A stretch of DNA of 64,000 nucleotides, taken from an uncultured Lachnospiraceae bacterium (GTDB lineage Bacteria > Bacillota > Clostridia > Lachnospirales > Lachnospiraceae). Below, one piece after another: positions 43,839-53,185 of this stretch (position 1 is the stretch's first letter; each line of letters begins with the position of its first letter). The position numbers and the translations under genes were made by a program. The notes below the pieces were generated by a model, which saw nothing but the letters and a program-made list of their open reading frames with translations, had not been told where the DNA came from and made no database searches. The stretch is from NCBI GenBank assembly GCA_910589075.1, contig CAJUSK010000009.1, forward strand, positions 1-64,000. The letters are read 5' to 3'.

Positions 43839-45311
43839 ATGGAACCGGTGATGATGTTTGTGGTGGTCCTGCTTCCCGTGTTTGCAGGTGTTCTGGTCTT
43901 TTTGCTGCCCTTCAGGAAACGGATGCACATGCTGGTGTTTCTGGAAGGGATGGTGACGCTGACTTCGGTGCTGGCCATTTGTCTGCTTTTGGATCATCCG
44001 GGAGATAAACTGGCGATTGTAAAGTTTACGGGGGATCTGACGCTTTCTTTCCGCATTGACGGGATGAGTATGGTATTTGGCGGGATGGCGGCTGTTTTGT
44101 GGCCGCTGGCCACATTGTATGCTTTTGAATATATGGAGCACGAGCAGAGGGAGAAGTCTTTTTTTCTGTTTTATACGCTCACCTATGGGGTGACGCTGGG
44201 GATTGCTTTTGCGGAAGACATGATGACGATGTATTTCTTCTATGAACTTTTGACCCTTGTGACTGTGCCGCTGGTGATGCATACCCTTTCCAGAGAGGCC
44301 ATTTTGGCCAGCCGGAAGTATTTGTATTATTCGCTGGGCGGGGCGGCGTTCGGATTTCTGGGACTGATTTTTATCATTGTGTATGGTTCTCCGGATTTTG
44401 TGATGGGCGGTTCGCTGAATCTGGCAAAGATCGGTGGACGGACGAATCTGTTGCTGCTCATATATGTGCTGGCGTTTCTGGGCTTTGGGGTCAAGGCGGC
44501 GGTTTGTCCGTTTAATTCCTGGCTGCCGGCAGCCGGTGTGGCACCCACCCCGGTAACGGCGCTGCTGCATGCGGTGGCAGTGGTCAAGGCGGGGGCGTTT
44601 GCCATTATCCGTCTGACCTACTATTGTTTCGGTGTGGAGTTTCTGCGGGGAACATGGGCCCAGGGGGTGGTGATGAGCGTTGTGCTGCTGACGATTCTGT
44701 ATGGCAGCGGACGGGCGGTGAAAGAGACGCATTTTAAGCGCCGCCTGGCGTACTCCACCATCAGCAACCTTTCGTATATTCTGTTTGGCGTTACGATTAT
44801 GACCCCGCTGGGACTGGCGGGGGCACTGACCCACATGCTCTGTCATGCCGTAATGAAGATGTGCTCTTTTTTCTGTGCCGGTGCGGTGATCTGTAAGACG
44901 GGTCGGACTTTTATTTATGAACTGGACGGGATCGGCAGGAAAATGCCGGTGGTGATGGGGATTTTCACAGTGGCATCCCTGGCGCTGATGGGGACGCCGG
45001 GGCTGTGCGGTTTTGTGAGCAAATGGCATCTGGCGCAGGCGGCGGCTGACAGCGCATACCCGCTGGCCTTTGCAGGCGTGGGCGTGTTGCTTGTCTCGGC
45101 ACTGCTGACAGCGGTCTATATGCTGACGGTGGCAGTGCGGGCGTGGTTTCCGCCGGCAGGATTTTGTGACGAATCGCTGGCAGGAATAAAAGATCCGGGC
45201 ATCTGCATGCTGCTGCCGGTCTGTCTGTTTGTGGGGGCTATGGTTTTGTTGGGGGTATATTCCATGCCGCTGACGGATTTTCTGCAGAGGGTTTCCCAGG
45301 GACTGTATTGA
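43839..45311 (+). CDS. NuoL/MrpA-N-like large antiporter subunit 3
   Basis: 490 residues, 14 helices. E136 (FYELLTLVTVPLVMH), K219 (GFGVKAAVCPFNSWLPAAG) and K250 (AVVKAGAF). VAPTPVTALLHAVAVVKAG is the NuoL/MrpA type of the helix 7-8 region, so this is the functional equivalent of the MrpA N-terminal part. Starts 20 bases after the previous stop with AAGGAGGAAT; an upstream in-frame ATG inside the previous gene is rejected. Confidence 0.9.
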   Translation: MEPVMMFVVVLLPVFAGVLVFLLPFRKRMHMLVFLEGMVTLTSVLAICLLLDHPGDKLAIVKFTGDLTLSFRIDGMSMVFGGMAAVLWPLATLYAFEYMEHEQREKSFFLFYTLTYGVTLGIAFAEDMMTMYFFYELLTLVTVPLVMHTLSREAILASRKYLYYSLGGAAFGFLGLIFIIVYGSPDFVMGGSLNLAKIGGRTNLLLLIYVLAFLGFGVKAAVCPFNSWLPAAGVAPTPVTALLHAVAVVKAGAFAIIRLTYYCFGVEFLRGTWAQGVVMSVVLLTILYGSGRAVKETHFKRRLAYSTISNLSYILFGVTIMTPLGLAGALTHMLCHAVMKMCSFFCAGAVICKTGRTFIYELDGIGRKMPVVMGIFTVASLALMGTPGLCGFVSKWHLAQAAADSAYPLAFAGVGVLLVSALLTAVYMLTVAVRAWFPPAGFCDESLAGIKDPGICMLLPVCLFVGAMVLLGVYSMPLTDFLQRVSQGLY

Positions 45312-45451
45312 CCGCTGCCTTCATGGGCGGTGCTCTGATGTGCTTGCATGGCTTTTGCAAGTGTGATTATGGAAAAAGGAAGCTGTATTGGCTGTGCGCG
45401 GATGTGTTGTTCGCATTTGTGGTACAGGATGACATTTGACAGGAGGCAGCG

Positions 45452-47605
45452 ATGAATATGGAAATGACGGCTTCGGGCGGGAATCTGCTTTTGCCGGTAT
45501 GTGTGGTTCTTCCGTTTGTGGGCGCTCTGGCTGTGTACGGGATCGGAAGGCGGAATAAAAGGCTGCGGGATATGGCGGCAAATATGGTGGCGCTGGCTGA
45601 GTTTCTGGTGCTTTTATGGCTATTTCTCACCTTTGGCAAGACGGGAAGGCAGTGGTTTGTGCTGCCTGATTTTGGAGGGGTTGGGCTTTATCTGATTTTG
45701 GACGGCTTCCGGGCGCTGTATGGGCTGCTTGCCTCGTTTATGTGGCTGGTGACGACTGTATTTTGCGGGGAATATCTGCGCAGTTACCACAACAGGAACC
45801 GGTATTATCTGTTTACGCTGTTTACGCTGGGCGGTGTGATGGGTGTCTTTTTGTCCGGGGAATTGATGACTACGTTTCTCTTTTTTGAGCTGATGTCTTT
45901 TTCGTCTTATGTATGGGTCGTACATGATGAGACGGAAGGGGCAATGCGCGCGGGAGGCACCTATCTGGCGATTGCGGTCGGAGGCGGACTGGTGATGCTG
46001 ATGGGACTGTTTCTTTTGTATACAGGTCTGGGCGCAGGGGCCGGCGGGCATTTGTGGACGGACGAGCTGATGCTGCAGGTACTGAGCCGTTCGTCTTACC
46101 GTTATCTGTTGCCGGCCGGTGTCTGTCTGTTGATCGGGTTCGGCGCCAAGGCGGGAGCCTTTCCACTGCACATCTGGCTGCCCAAGGCGCATCCGGTGGC
46201 ACCGGCGCCGGCGTCTGCCCTGCTGTCCGGAATGTTGACGAAGGCGGGGGTTTTCGGCGTGATTTTGATCAGCTGCGGCATGTTCTGGCACAATCGCATA
46301 TGGGGAACTTATATGCTGCTGCTGGGCGTGGTTACGATGGTGCTGGGCGCTGTGCTGGCACTGTTTTCCGTGAATCTCAAACGCACCCTGGCCTGTTCTT
46401 CTCTGTCACAGATCGGATTTATTCTGGTAGGCATCGGCATGTGCGGGCTGCTGGGAGACGAAAATGCGGCAGCAGTCAGAGGGACACTGCTGCATATGGT
46501 CAATCATTCCCTGATTAAGCTGGTGCTCTTTCTGGCGGCAGGTGTGATTTATCAGAATCTTCACCGACTGGAACTCAATGAGATACGGGGCTTTGGACGG
46601 AACAAACCGCTGTTGCAGATGATTTTTCTGGCGGGGGCCCTCGGTATCGGAGGTGTGCCGTTGTGGAACGGATATGTGAGCAAGACGCTGTTGCATGAGA
46701 GTCTTGTGGAATATGGCACTCTGCTTGCGGAAGGGGCAGCAGCGCCCTTGCTGCTGACGGCGGGGCAGATGCGGGCCATTGAATGGATTTTTCTGGTCAG
46801 CGGCGGCCTGACGGTGGCTTACATGGCCAAACTGTATGTGTGTATCTTTGTGGAAAGAAATGTGGATTTGGAGAAGCAGAAAGCATACGATGCCATGAAG
46901 GGTGCGTATCTGGGCCGGGTCAATGGCTGTCTGCTGGCGTTTTGTGCGCTGCTTTTGACAGCGGCGGGGCTGTTGCCGGGCGTGTTGATGAATCCGCTGG
47001 CGGATATGGGACAGAGCTTTTTCCTGGCGGAGGGGAGCGCGCCGGTGGTGCGGTATTTTTCGCCGGGGAATCTGAAAGGTGCGTTGATTTCTCTGTCTGT
47101 GGGCGGAGTTATCTATCTGCTGGTGGTGCGGCTGTGGATGATGCGTGCCGGCGCGGCCGGCAGGGAATACTGTAACCGGCTGAGTGAGCGGCTGGATCTG
47201 GAGATGCTTGTATATCGGCCGCTGCTGCTGAGGATTCTGCCATTTGTGGGCGGTGTCCTGTGCAGAATTGCGGACAGTTTGGTGGATACACTGGTGATTT
47301 TACTGCGCAAAACACTGCTGAGAGACAGTGCGCTGCCCTATGAACTGCCGGAAGGCACAGTCATCACGCATGTGACGGGACTGGTGCTGGATCATTTTGT
47401 GTACTGGGGCAGGCGTCTGCGGTCTCTGGGCAAAGAGGAAAAGCCGGTGTACGGAAGGCGGTTCGAGCACAGGCTGGCGGTACTCCACTCCTCAGTCAGT
47501 GAATATAATACGGCGATTTCCCGCAGTATGTCGTTTGGTTTGTTTCTGTTTTGTGTGGGATTTTTGCTGACGGTGGTGTATCTGCTTGTGTATTATTATT
47601 TCTGA
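45452..47605 (+). CDS. HyfB/NuoL-like large antiporter subunit 4, extended C-terminus
   Basis: 717 residues. The 14-helix antiporter core contains E146 (FFELMSFSSYVW), K233 (GFGAKAGAFPLHIWLPKAHP) and K264 (MLTKAGVFG). A long C-terminal extension (about 490-717) has two helices (about 536-552 and 695-715) with a soluble stretch between. NuoL and HyfB have such C-terminal arms that bridge neighbouring subunits. It ends the operon; the next genes are on the other strand, past a bidirectional terminator, and no hydrogenase, ferredoxin or NADH module follows. Confidence 0.9.
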   Translation: MNMEMTASGGNLLLPVCVVLPFVGALAVYGIGRRNKRLRDMAANMVALAEFLVLLWLFLTFGKTGRQWFVLPDFGGVGLYLILDGFRALYGLLASFMWLVTTVFCGEYLRSYHNRNRYYLFTLFTLGGVMGVFLSGELMTTFLFFELMSFSSYVWVVHDETEGAMRAGGTYLAIAVGGGLVMLMGLFLLYTGLGAGAGGHLWTDELMLQVLSRSSYRYLLPAGVCLLIGFGAKAGAFPLHIWLPKAHPVAPAPASALLSGMLTKAGVFGVILISCGMFWHNRIWGTYMLLLGVVTMVLGAVLALFSVNLKRTLACSSLSQIGFILVGIGMCGLLGDENAAAVRGTLLHMVNHSLIKLVLFLAAGVIYQNLHRLELNEIRGFGRNKPLLQMIFLAGALGIGGVPLWNGYVSKTLLHESLVEYGTLLAEGAAAPLLLTAGQMRAIEWIFLVSGGLTVAYMAKLYVCIFVERNVDLEKQKAYDAMKGAYLGRVNGCLLAFCALLLTAAGLLPGVLMNPLADMGQSFFLAEGSAPVVRYFSPGNLKGALISLSVGGVIYLLVVRLWMMRAGAAGREYCNRLSERLDLEMLVYRPLLLRILPFVGGVLCRIADSLVDTLVILLRKTLLRDSALPYELPEGTVITHVTGLVLDHFVYWGRRLRSLGKEEKPVYGRRFEHRLAVLHSSVSEYNTAISRSMSFGLFLFCVGFLLTVVYLLVYYYF

Positions 47606-47719
47606 GGTTTGAAACCGGGCGGTATGATCTGATGCGGAAGGCAGGACCGGAGAAATGGTGCCGGAGGTGTACGCACAAAATAAGAATGAAAAGAAAATGC
47701 AGATAGGTATACGTATTGT

Positions 47720-47763
47720 AAAAAGCGATGTCGGGGGCAAGCAGCAAACCGGCATCGCTTTTT
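47720..47763. terminator. Bidirectional terminator
   Basis: Stem AAAAAGCGATG (47720-47730) / CATCGCTTTTT (47753-47763), extended by TCGG/CCGG with one wobble. A-run on one side and T-run on the other let it serve both the antiporter operon (plus) and the GNAT gene (minus). Confidence 0.88.
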
Positions 47764-47787
47764 GCGGTAAGGGGGAAAATTTCTGTT

Positions 47788-48234
47788 TTACGTATCTGAC
47801 AGGGGGCTGGACTGCCAGGCCATCAGCAATTCTTTTTCACCGGTCTGAGGATCGGTAGTTTCACACCGGATTTGAAAGTTTTCTCTCCGGTAAAATCTGA
47901 CGGCCCGTGTGTTTTTGCAATAGACATGTAAGTGCAGGCTGTCTTTTTTGTGTTTGACGTAGTCCAGTAATTGTCTGCCGATGCCCAGGGACTGCGTGTT
48001 GCTGCGCACAAAAATGCCCGCAAGATAGTCTTTGTCCAGACCAATAAAACCGTCGATTGTATGCGCGGCGTCATTTTCAAACACATATAACTCCGCCCCT
48101 TGGAACATTTCTTTTATCTTTTGGAAATGTTCGTTCCAGTATCCGGCGGGGATAAAGCTGTGTGCTTTTAGATTGGTATCCAGCCAGAGATCTGCCACTT
48201 CGTCTATATCGCTTTCCTGTAATATTCTGATCAT
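47788..48234 (-). CDS. GNAT-family N-acetyltransferase
   Basis: 148 residues, GNAT fold. The acetyl-CoA pyrophosphate loop QSLGIGRQLLDYVK (about 81-94) and the C-terminal NTRAVRFYRRENF (about 108-120) are present. The N-terminal ILQESDIDEVADLW matches small amine/peptide acetyltransferases of the YjaB type. Four bases downstream of the HAD gene on the same strand, so one operon. Substrate unknown. Confidence 0.88.
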   Translation of the reverse strand: MIRILQESDIDEVADLWLDTNLKAHSFIPAGYWNEHFQKIKEMFQGAELYVFENDAAHTIDGFIGLDKDYLAGIFVRSNTQSLGIGRQLLDYVKHKKDSLHLHVYCKNTRAVRFYRRENFQIRCETTDPQTGEKELLMAWQSSPLSDT

Positions 48235-48238
48235 AGGT

Positions 48239-48997
48239 TTAAATAACTCCGTAGTGTTTTAGGGCCAGATAAATGCCGTCGCTGTCGATGTCTTCCGTAA
48301 TATAGTCAGCCTGCTCTTTTACGGCGCTGTCCGCATTTCCCATGGCGATTCCCACGCCTGCAAAGCGCAGCATATCGATGTCATTTTCTGCGTCGCCAAA
48401 AGCCATGACCTCATCCTGGCGGAGGTGGAAATGTTCCAGAAAGTGCCGGAGCCCCACGACTTTTCCGCCGTCTTTGGAGATCACGTCCGCGCCATAGGTA
48501 TTCCAGCGGGTCATTTTGCAGCCGGGCAGGTGACTCATCAGTGTATGGAAGGCGGTATCATCTCCAAAGACAATGAGCTGGTAGATATCCCCGCCTGTAT
48601 AGGCGCCGATGGGCGGAACAGGTGCGGTCACATCCTGATCAAAAGATTCTTTTGCAAAATTGCTGTATATCTTGTCCTTTTCAATGATGGTGGCGTGAAT
48701 CTCTTTGCGGGTAAAGGCGGAAACGATATAATCGGCATCGGGTTGTCTGATGGGTGCGTGGTAAATCAGTTCTTGCTTTTGATCCAGGCAAATCTGTCCG
48801 TTAAGGGTGATGTAGCCATCAAAGGGCAGATCGGTGATCAGATTTAACATAGCGGACAGCGGGCGGCCGGTAGCGGTGAAAAGGAGTATATCCTTTTGTT
48901 TCAGTGCATGAATGGCCGTTATGGTACTTTCGGGGATATGGTGGGTCGTATGGGAGAACAGCGTGTTGTCTATGTCGAAAAATATAGCTTTGATCAT
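48239..48997 (-). CDS. HAD-superfamily Cof-type phosphatase
   Basis: 252 residues, HAD type IIB. Motif I FFDIDNTL (D8, D10), motif II FTATGR (about 40-45), motif III Lys in SKDGGK (about 174), and motif IV FGDAENDIDML (about 196-206). Such proteins dephosphorylate sugar phosphates or nucleotides. First gene of a two-gene operon with the GNAT. Confidence 0.92.
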   Translation of the reverse strand: MIKAIFFDIDNTLFSHTTHHIPESTITAIHALKQKDILLFTATGRPLSAMLNLITDLPFDGYITLNGQICLDQKQELIYHAPIRQPDADYIVSAFTRKEIHATIIEKDKIYSNFAKESFDQDVTAPVPPIGAYTGGDIYQLIVFGDDTAFHTLMSHLPGCKMTRWNTYGADVISKDGGKVVGLRHFLEHFHLRQDEVMAFGDAENDIDMLRFAGVGIAMGNADSAVKEQADYITEDIDSDGIYLALKHYGVI

Positions 48998-49285
48998 ATT
49001 ATTATCCTTTCAGAATTGAAGTATTGGAATGTTCCATGCATTGTCAAGTATAACATATGGATTATAGTCAGGCAATTGGAAAGTAATATGAGAACATGCG
49101 AAGCAGGTAGTAAAACCGACAGATCCTGTTGTATGGAAACTGGTATGGTTTGCAGGCTTTACCCATTTCCAGAGGGATTTTGTTGTCGGCCTTAGTCTGT
49201 TGTGGTAACAGGGAGATGATATTTCCCATCAAAAAAGCAGATTCATGGGAATCTGCTTTGTGATAGCCTGCTATGTACTGTGATC
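48998..49285. other. Intergenic region with a minus-strand terminator
   Basis: No gene seen. At 49231-49259 an 11-bp perfect stem AAAGCAGATTC/GAATCTGCTTT (loop ATGG) with an A-run on its left side ends the minus-strand PocR gene. Near 49040 a TTGACA on the minus strand could be part of a promoter for the HAD gene. The rest shows no structure. Confidence 0.55.
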
Positions 49286-50065
49286 TTATTCAAACAGAGA
49301 GGAAAGGGCGGAGATGGTTCTTGTAATCTCTGCAACGGATTTTTCGATTTCATTATAAATAATGGCAGACTGAGAGGAAAGATCCTGCATGCTTTTGGCA
49401 ACTACATTGAAGCCCAGTCCGGCTTCGCCGCTTCTGGCTGCTTCGATGCTGGCGTTCAGGGAAAGAATTTTCTGCTTGTTGGCAATGGTCTTTAAATGGC
49501 TGGTGTTGTCATTGATCGCCTGAATCAAAGTCGTGGAATTTTTGACCTCCTCCTGCAGCAAATCGAGGCGGTCTGCATTGTTGTGTTTGAAATATTCCAG
49601 ATTGACGAGCTGGTTTACCACGATACCCAGCAGGTCAGCCGCAGAGCGGATTTTTTCTTCCGAACTGACAGGTACTTTGCGAAGCGCACGGATATATTGC
49701 TCCGGATCTATGCCCAGTTCCTGTGCAATACCGCGGAACTTTTCTTCATCGGGCGGGTTTGGCAGTGTCTGTCCGCCGATGATAACACCGACCTTTTCTC
49801 CATTTACCTTAATATCAACGGAAAAGTCCATCAGTCCTGCATGACAGTAATAGGTGCCGGTCCCTTCCTTGTCACATTTCACACAACGTTTGTTTCCCTC
49901 TGAGGAACCACGGGTGTATTTCATGCAAAAATCCGTAAAATTACTGCCTTTTGTCAGATATTCCCCGTTGGTGTCCATTGCAATGGCAGCAAGGCCGGTG
50001 CAAGTAGAAAACTTATCCTGTATTTCCTGTAGTTTGCTTAAATCCATAAAATCTTTAATATGCAT
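49286..50065 (-). CDS. Soluble PocR-domain sensor with a short chemoreceptor signalling tip
   Basis: 259 residues without membrane segments. N-terminal PocR ligand-binding domain (about 5-155) with Cys at C47, C61, C64 and C74 (CVKCDKEG...YYCHAG), possibly a metal or redox site. C-terminal part is the methyl-accepting chemotaxis hairpin tip: KQKILSLNASIEAARSGEAG (197-216) and GFNVVAKSM (218-226). The signalling hairpin is only about 100 residues, so long methylation helices are lacking. It may couple a cytosolic ligand to CheA/CheW. Own terminator; no chemotaxis genes adjacent. Confidence 0.85.
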   Translation of the reverse strand: MHIKDFMDLSKLQEIQDKFSTCTGLAAIAMDTNGEYLTKGSNFTDFCMKYTRGSSEGNKRCVKCDKEGTGTYYCHAGLMDFSVDIKVNGEKVGVIIGGQTLPNPPDEEKFRGIAQELGIDPEQYIRALRKVPVSSEEKIRSAADLLGIVVNQLVNLEYFKHNNADRLDLLQEEVKNSTTLIQAINDNTSHLKTIANKQKILSLNASIEAARSGEAGLGFNVVAKSMQDLSSQSAIIYNEIEKSVAEITRTISALSSLFE

Positions 50066-50214
50066 TAAAATAACCTCCTGTGCTATCCCCCGATGCTGAG
50101 ATCTTTTCTCAATATAATATAGAATACAAGATCTGCTTTGCTTTACATCAATTTACTTTATTATACAATACAGGAAAAAAACTTACAACAGGAATTGAGG
50201 CTGTTTACACCGGA

Positions 50215-51234
50215 TCATATATTCTCTGCGATGCGTATATCTGCGGCCACATAATTTAACTCTTTTTCGGGCAATTCGCCTGCGGTGAGATAATTGAACA
50301 GAATATCCAGTGACTGGGAACCCTGCAGAAACGGTTGCTGGCATATTGTAGCGGAAATAACGCCTTCCTGAACAAAACTGCGGGTAGTGTCCACCCGGTC
50401 ATGGGTGATCACTGTGACAGCATGGGCACGGTTCTGTGCAACAATGGCTTTACAACCGCCATACACGCCTCCGGCGGCAAAATAAAGTGCATTGATTTCC
50501 GGGTGTTCCTGCAACAGCGTCTGGGTTACATGAAAACTCTCAACTTCGTCATCCTGGTTTTGAATGGTGGCAGTTACATGAATATGGGGGTATTTTTTCT
50601 GGATACAATTTCGGAAGCCTGCCACTCTGTCGGTATGGCAGAGAATCTGCCGGGAACCCAGCACGATACCGGCATGGATTTCCCCTTTTGTCATCAGTCC
50701 CATCAATCCGCCTGCCGTTTCCCCGGAGAGAAAATAATTGCTGCCCACATAGGCGATGCGCCGGGTATGGTCAATGTCCGTGTTCACCGTGACGGTTGGG
50801 ATATGCTGTTCATAAAGTGCATTTATCTTTTCGGCAATGGCAGGTGCATTATAGGGAGCCAGCACAATGCCATGTACATCCTGGGCGAGAAGTTCCTCTA
50901 TGGCTGAAAGCTGCTGGGCGGCGTCGTAGGCAATCTGACGGACCAGGATAGAACAGTTGTAACATGCAAGACGCTCTTCCTGGTAACGGACGCCTTTCAT
51001 GACTTCGTCAAAAAAAGGGTTGCTGTTTCCAAACAGGATAACACCCAGCCTTAATCGTTTTTTTTGAGCAGCAAGGGTAAGGCCGGCTTTATTTGGCCGG
51101 TAATCCAGCGCCTTTGCGATCTCCAGAACCTTTTCCGCCGTCTTTGCGCTGACGCTTCCACGATTGTTGAGAACTCTGTCCACAGTCCCTCTGGAAACAC
51201 CGGAGAGCTCTGCAATTTCTTTAATGGTAGCCAT
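50215..51234 (-). CDS. LacI-family transcriptional regulator
   Basis: 339 residues. N-terminal LacI HTH (MATIKEIAELSGVSRGTVDR, 1-20, then VLNNRGSVSAKT) and a periplasmic-binding-protein-like sensor domain (about 60-339). The start at 51234 gives the normal LacI N-terminus; GAAGGTG is upstream. Divergent from a xylulokinase operon whose promoter region contains two matching CGTGCACG palindromes, so it most likely represses that operon and its own gene. The GTVDRVLNNRG recognition helix is of the type often seen with sugar-utilisation repressors in Lachnospiraceae. Confidence 0.92.
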   Translation of the reverse strand: MATIKEIAELSGVSRGTVDRVLNNRGSVSAKTAEKVLEIAKALDYRPNKAGLTLAAQKKRLRLGVILFGNSNPFFDEVMKGVRYQEERLACYNCSILVRQIAYDAAQQLSAIEELLAQDVHGIVLAPYNAPAIAEKINALYEQHIPTVTVNTDIDHTRRIAYVGSNYFLSGETAGGLMGLMTKGEIHAGIVLGSRQILCHTDRVAGFRNCIQKKYPHIHVTATIQNQDDEVESFHVTQTLLQEHPEINALYFAAGGVYGGCKAIVAQNRAHAVTVITHDRVDTTRSFVQEGVISATICQQPFLQGSQSLDILFNYLTAGELPEKELNYVAADIRIAENI

Positions 51235-51328
51235 AGGGGTCACCTTCTTTCTTAACTTGATGTCACTTATTACAAAAGTAGCATGGCACATCGTGTATGT
51301 CAATGATGCAGGCACACAATTTTATGTG

Positions 51329-51341
51329 CGTGCACGTTTTC
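51329..51341. promoter_or_regulatory. LacI-type operator O1
   Basis: CGTGCACGTTTTC; its reverse complement GAAAACGTGCACG is found again at 51466-51478. It contains the palindrome CGTGCACG (51329-51336), 95 bases before the LacI start. Confidence 0.65.
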
Positions 51342-51432
51342 GTTATATTCCACAAACAGGCCTGGAAAAACGGGGAATTATTTTTGGAAATTCGTGCATT
51401 ATTACGAAAAATTGGGAAATGGAAAAAGTCTA

Positions 51433-51461
51433 TTGATTTTTTATATTGATAAATGTATGAT
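51433..51461 (+). promoter_or_regulatory. Promoter of the xylulokinase operon
   Basis: TTGATT (51433-51438), 17 bases, TATGAT (51456-51461). Transcription would begin near 51468, inside operator O2. Confidence 0.65.
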
Positions 51462-51469
51462 AAAGAAAA

Positions 51470-51483
51470 CGTGCACGTGCACG
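51470..51483. promoter_or_regulatory. LacI-type operator O2
   Basis: Perfect 14-bp palindrome CGTGCACGTGCACG directly after the -10 box. With O1, about 140 bases away, it would allow repression by looping. Confidence 0.75.
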
Positions 51484-51620
51484 GAAAGAGTGGCAGGGAA
51501 CAGGAAACAGCAGTATCCGGAACAAAGCCGGATGCATTTATGTACGCGAAAGCGGACAGAAAGGCATCTGGGGAAGGGCTTGGGGAGGGATACTGCGGAA
51601 CTGGAATTGGAGGAAACAAA

Positions 51621-53090
51621 ATGCTATATGCAGGTATTGATTTGGGGACATCGGCTGTCAAATTGCTGCTGATGAATGAAAAAGGTGAAATACAGAAAAT
51701 CGTTTCAAAAGAATATCCGCTGTTTTTCCCGCATCCGGGCTGGTCAGAGCAGAATCCGGAGGACTGGTATACACAGAGTATGGCAGGATTGAAAGAGCTG
51801 CTGGCTGATTGCGACAAGACACAACTGGCAGGTATCAGCTTTGGCGGGCAGATGCATGGACTGGTTATCCTGGATGAAGAAGATCAGGTCATCAGACCGG
51901 CGATTCTGTGGAATGATGGGAGAACCAGTGAAGAATGCGATTATCTCAATCAGGTAATCGGAACCGACAAACTTTCCGGATATACAGCCAACATTTCGTT
52001 TACCGGATTTACTGCGCCTAAAATTTTATGGGTGAAAAATAAAGAGCCGGAGAATTTTGCGAGAATCCGCAAGATTATGCTTCCCAAAGATTATCTGGCA
52101 TACAGGCTGACAGGTGTACACTGCACAGATGTGTCTGATGCGTCCGGCATGCTGATTTTTGATGTGAAGAACAGATGCTGGTCCAGGGAAATGTGTGAAA
52201 TCTGCGGTGTCAGGGAAGAACAGCTCGCGAAAGTTTATGAAAGCTATGAAGCGGTGGGCACATTGCTTCCGGCGATTGCACAGGAACTGGGTGTAGGCGC
52301 AGCTGTGAAAGTGGCTGCAGGCGCGGGGGATAATGCGGCAGCAGCCGTAGGAACAGGCACCGTTGGCGACGGTATGTGCAATATTTCACTGGGTACCAGC
52401 GGAACTGTTTTTATTTCCTCCAGGAATTTTGGCGTGGACAAATTTAATGCGCTGCATTCCTTTGCACATGCAGACGGCCATTATCACCTGATGGGGTGCA
52501 TGCTCAGTGCGGCCTCCTGTAATAAATGGTGGATGGACGAAATTATCGGGACAAAGGAATATGGAGAAGAACAGAAGCAGATTGAAAAACTGGGAGAGAA
52601 CAAAGTATTTTTCCTGCCCTATCTGATGGGAGAGCGTTCCCCTCACAATAATCCCAATGCCAGAGGGACTTTCATCGGGATGACCATGGACACTTCCAGA
52701 GCAGATATGACGCAGGCGGTTCTGGAAGGTGTTGCATTTGCCCTTCGTGATTCATTTGAGGTGGCAAAGGATCTGGGCATTCAGATTGAGCGGACAAAAA
52801 TCTGTGGCGGTGGTGCCAAAAGCCCTCTCTGGAAAAAGATCATTGCCAACGTTTTGAATATCAAAGTGGATGTACTGGAAAGCGAAGAGGGGCCGTCCAT
52901 GGGCGGTGCCATGCTGGCAGCAGTTGCCTGTGGAGAATATAAAAGCGTGGAAGAAATTGCAGACCGCATGGTAAAAGTGGTTGATACGGTAGAACCCACA
53001 CCTGAACTTGCAGAGAAATATGAACAGCGGTATCAGCAATTCAGAAAGATTTATCCCGCATGTAAGGAATTGTTCAACGAAATTCTATAA
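51621..53090 (+). CDS. xylB: Xylulokinase-type FGGY carbohydrate kinase
   Basis: 489 residues, FGGY kinase of the XylB type. N-terminal ATP loop YAGIDLGTSAVKLLL, MHGLVILD (about 75-82) as in xylulokinase, catalytic Asp in GAGDNAAAAVGTG (about D237), FGGY-like GGGAKSPLW (about 396-404). Phosphorylates a ketopentose or related ketose. The true start is ATG 51621 (GGAGGAAAC upstream); a longer frame includes the promoter and operator. Xylulose specificity is not certain, as the partner isomerase is of the FucI/AraA and not the XylA type. Confidence 0.88.
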   Translation: MLYAGIDLGTSAVKLLLMNEKGEIQKIVSKEYPLFFPHPGWSEQNPEDWYTQSMAGLKELLADCDKTQLAGISFGGQMHGLVILDEEDQVIRPAILWNDGRTSEECDYLNQVIGTDKLSGYTANISFTGFTAPKILWVKNKEPENFARIRKIMLPKDYLAYRLTGVHCTDVSDASGMLIFDVKNRCWSREMCEICGVREEQLAKVYESYEAVGTLLPAIAQELGVGAAVKVAAGAGDNAAAAVGTGTVGDGMCNISLGTSGTVFISSRNFGVDKFNALHSFAHADGHYHLMGCMLSAASCNKWWMDEIIGTKEYGEEQKQIEKLGENKVFFLPYLMGERSPHNNPNARGTFIGMTMDTSRADMTQAVLEGVAFALRDSFEVAKDLGIQIERTKICGGGAKSPLWKKIIANVLNIKVDVLESEEGPSMGGAMLAAVACGEYKSVEEIADRMVKVVDTVEPTPELAEKYEQRYQQFRKIYPACKELFNEIL

Positions 53091-53185
53091 AAGGCTCAAT
53101 GATCGATACATGCAAATAGATTCAGTCGTGATAAACATATATTCCAAAAGGGGATTATGAAGCACACAACAGAAAGGGGCAGAAT

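Noticed and set aside
43650..45029. Long open frame (459 codons) on the minus strand across the antiporter genes
   Set aside because: It is antisense to well-supported antiporter subunits, has no ribosome site and a composition (many His, Arg, Gln) typical of a shadow frame.
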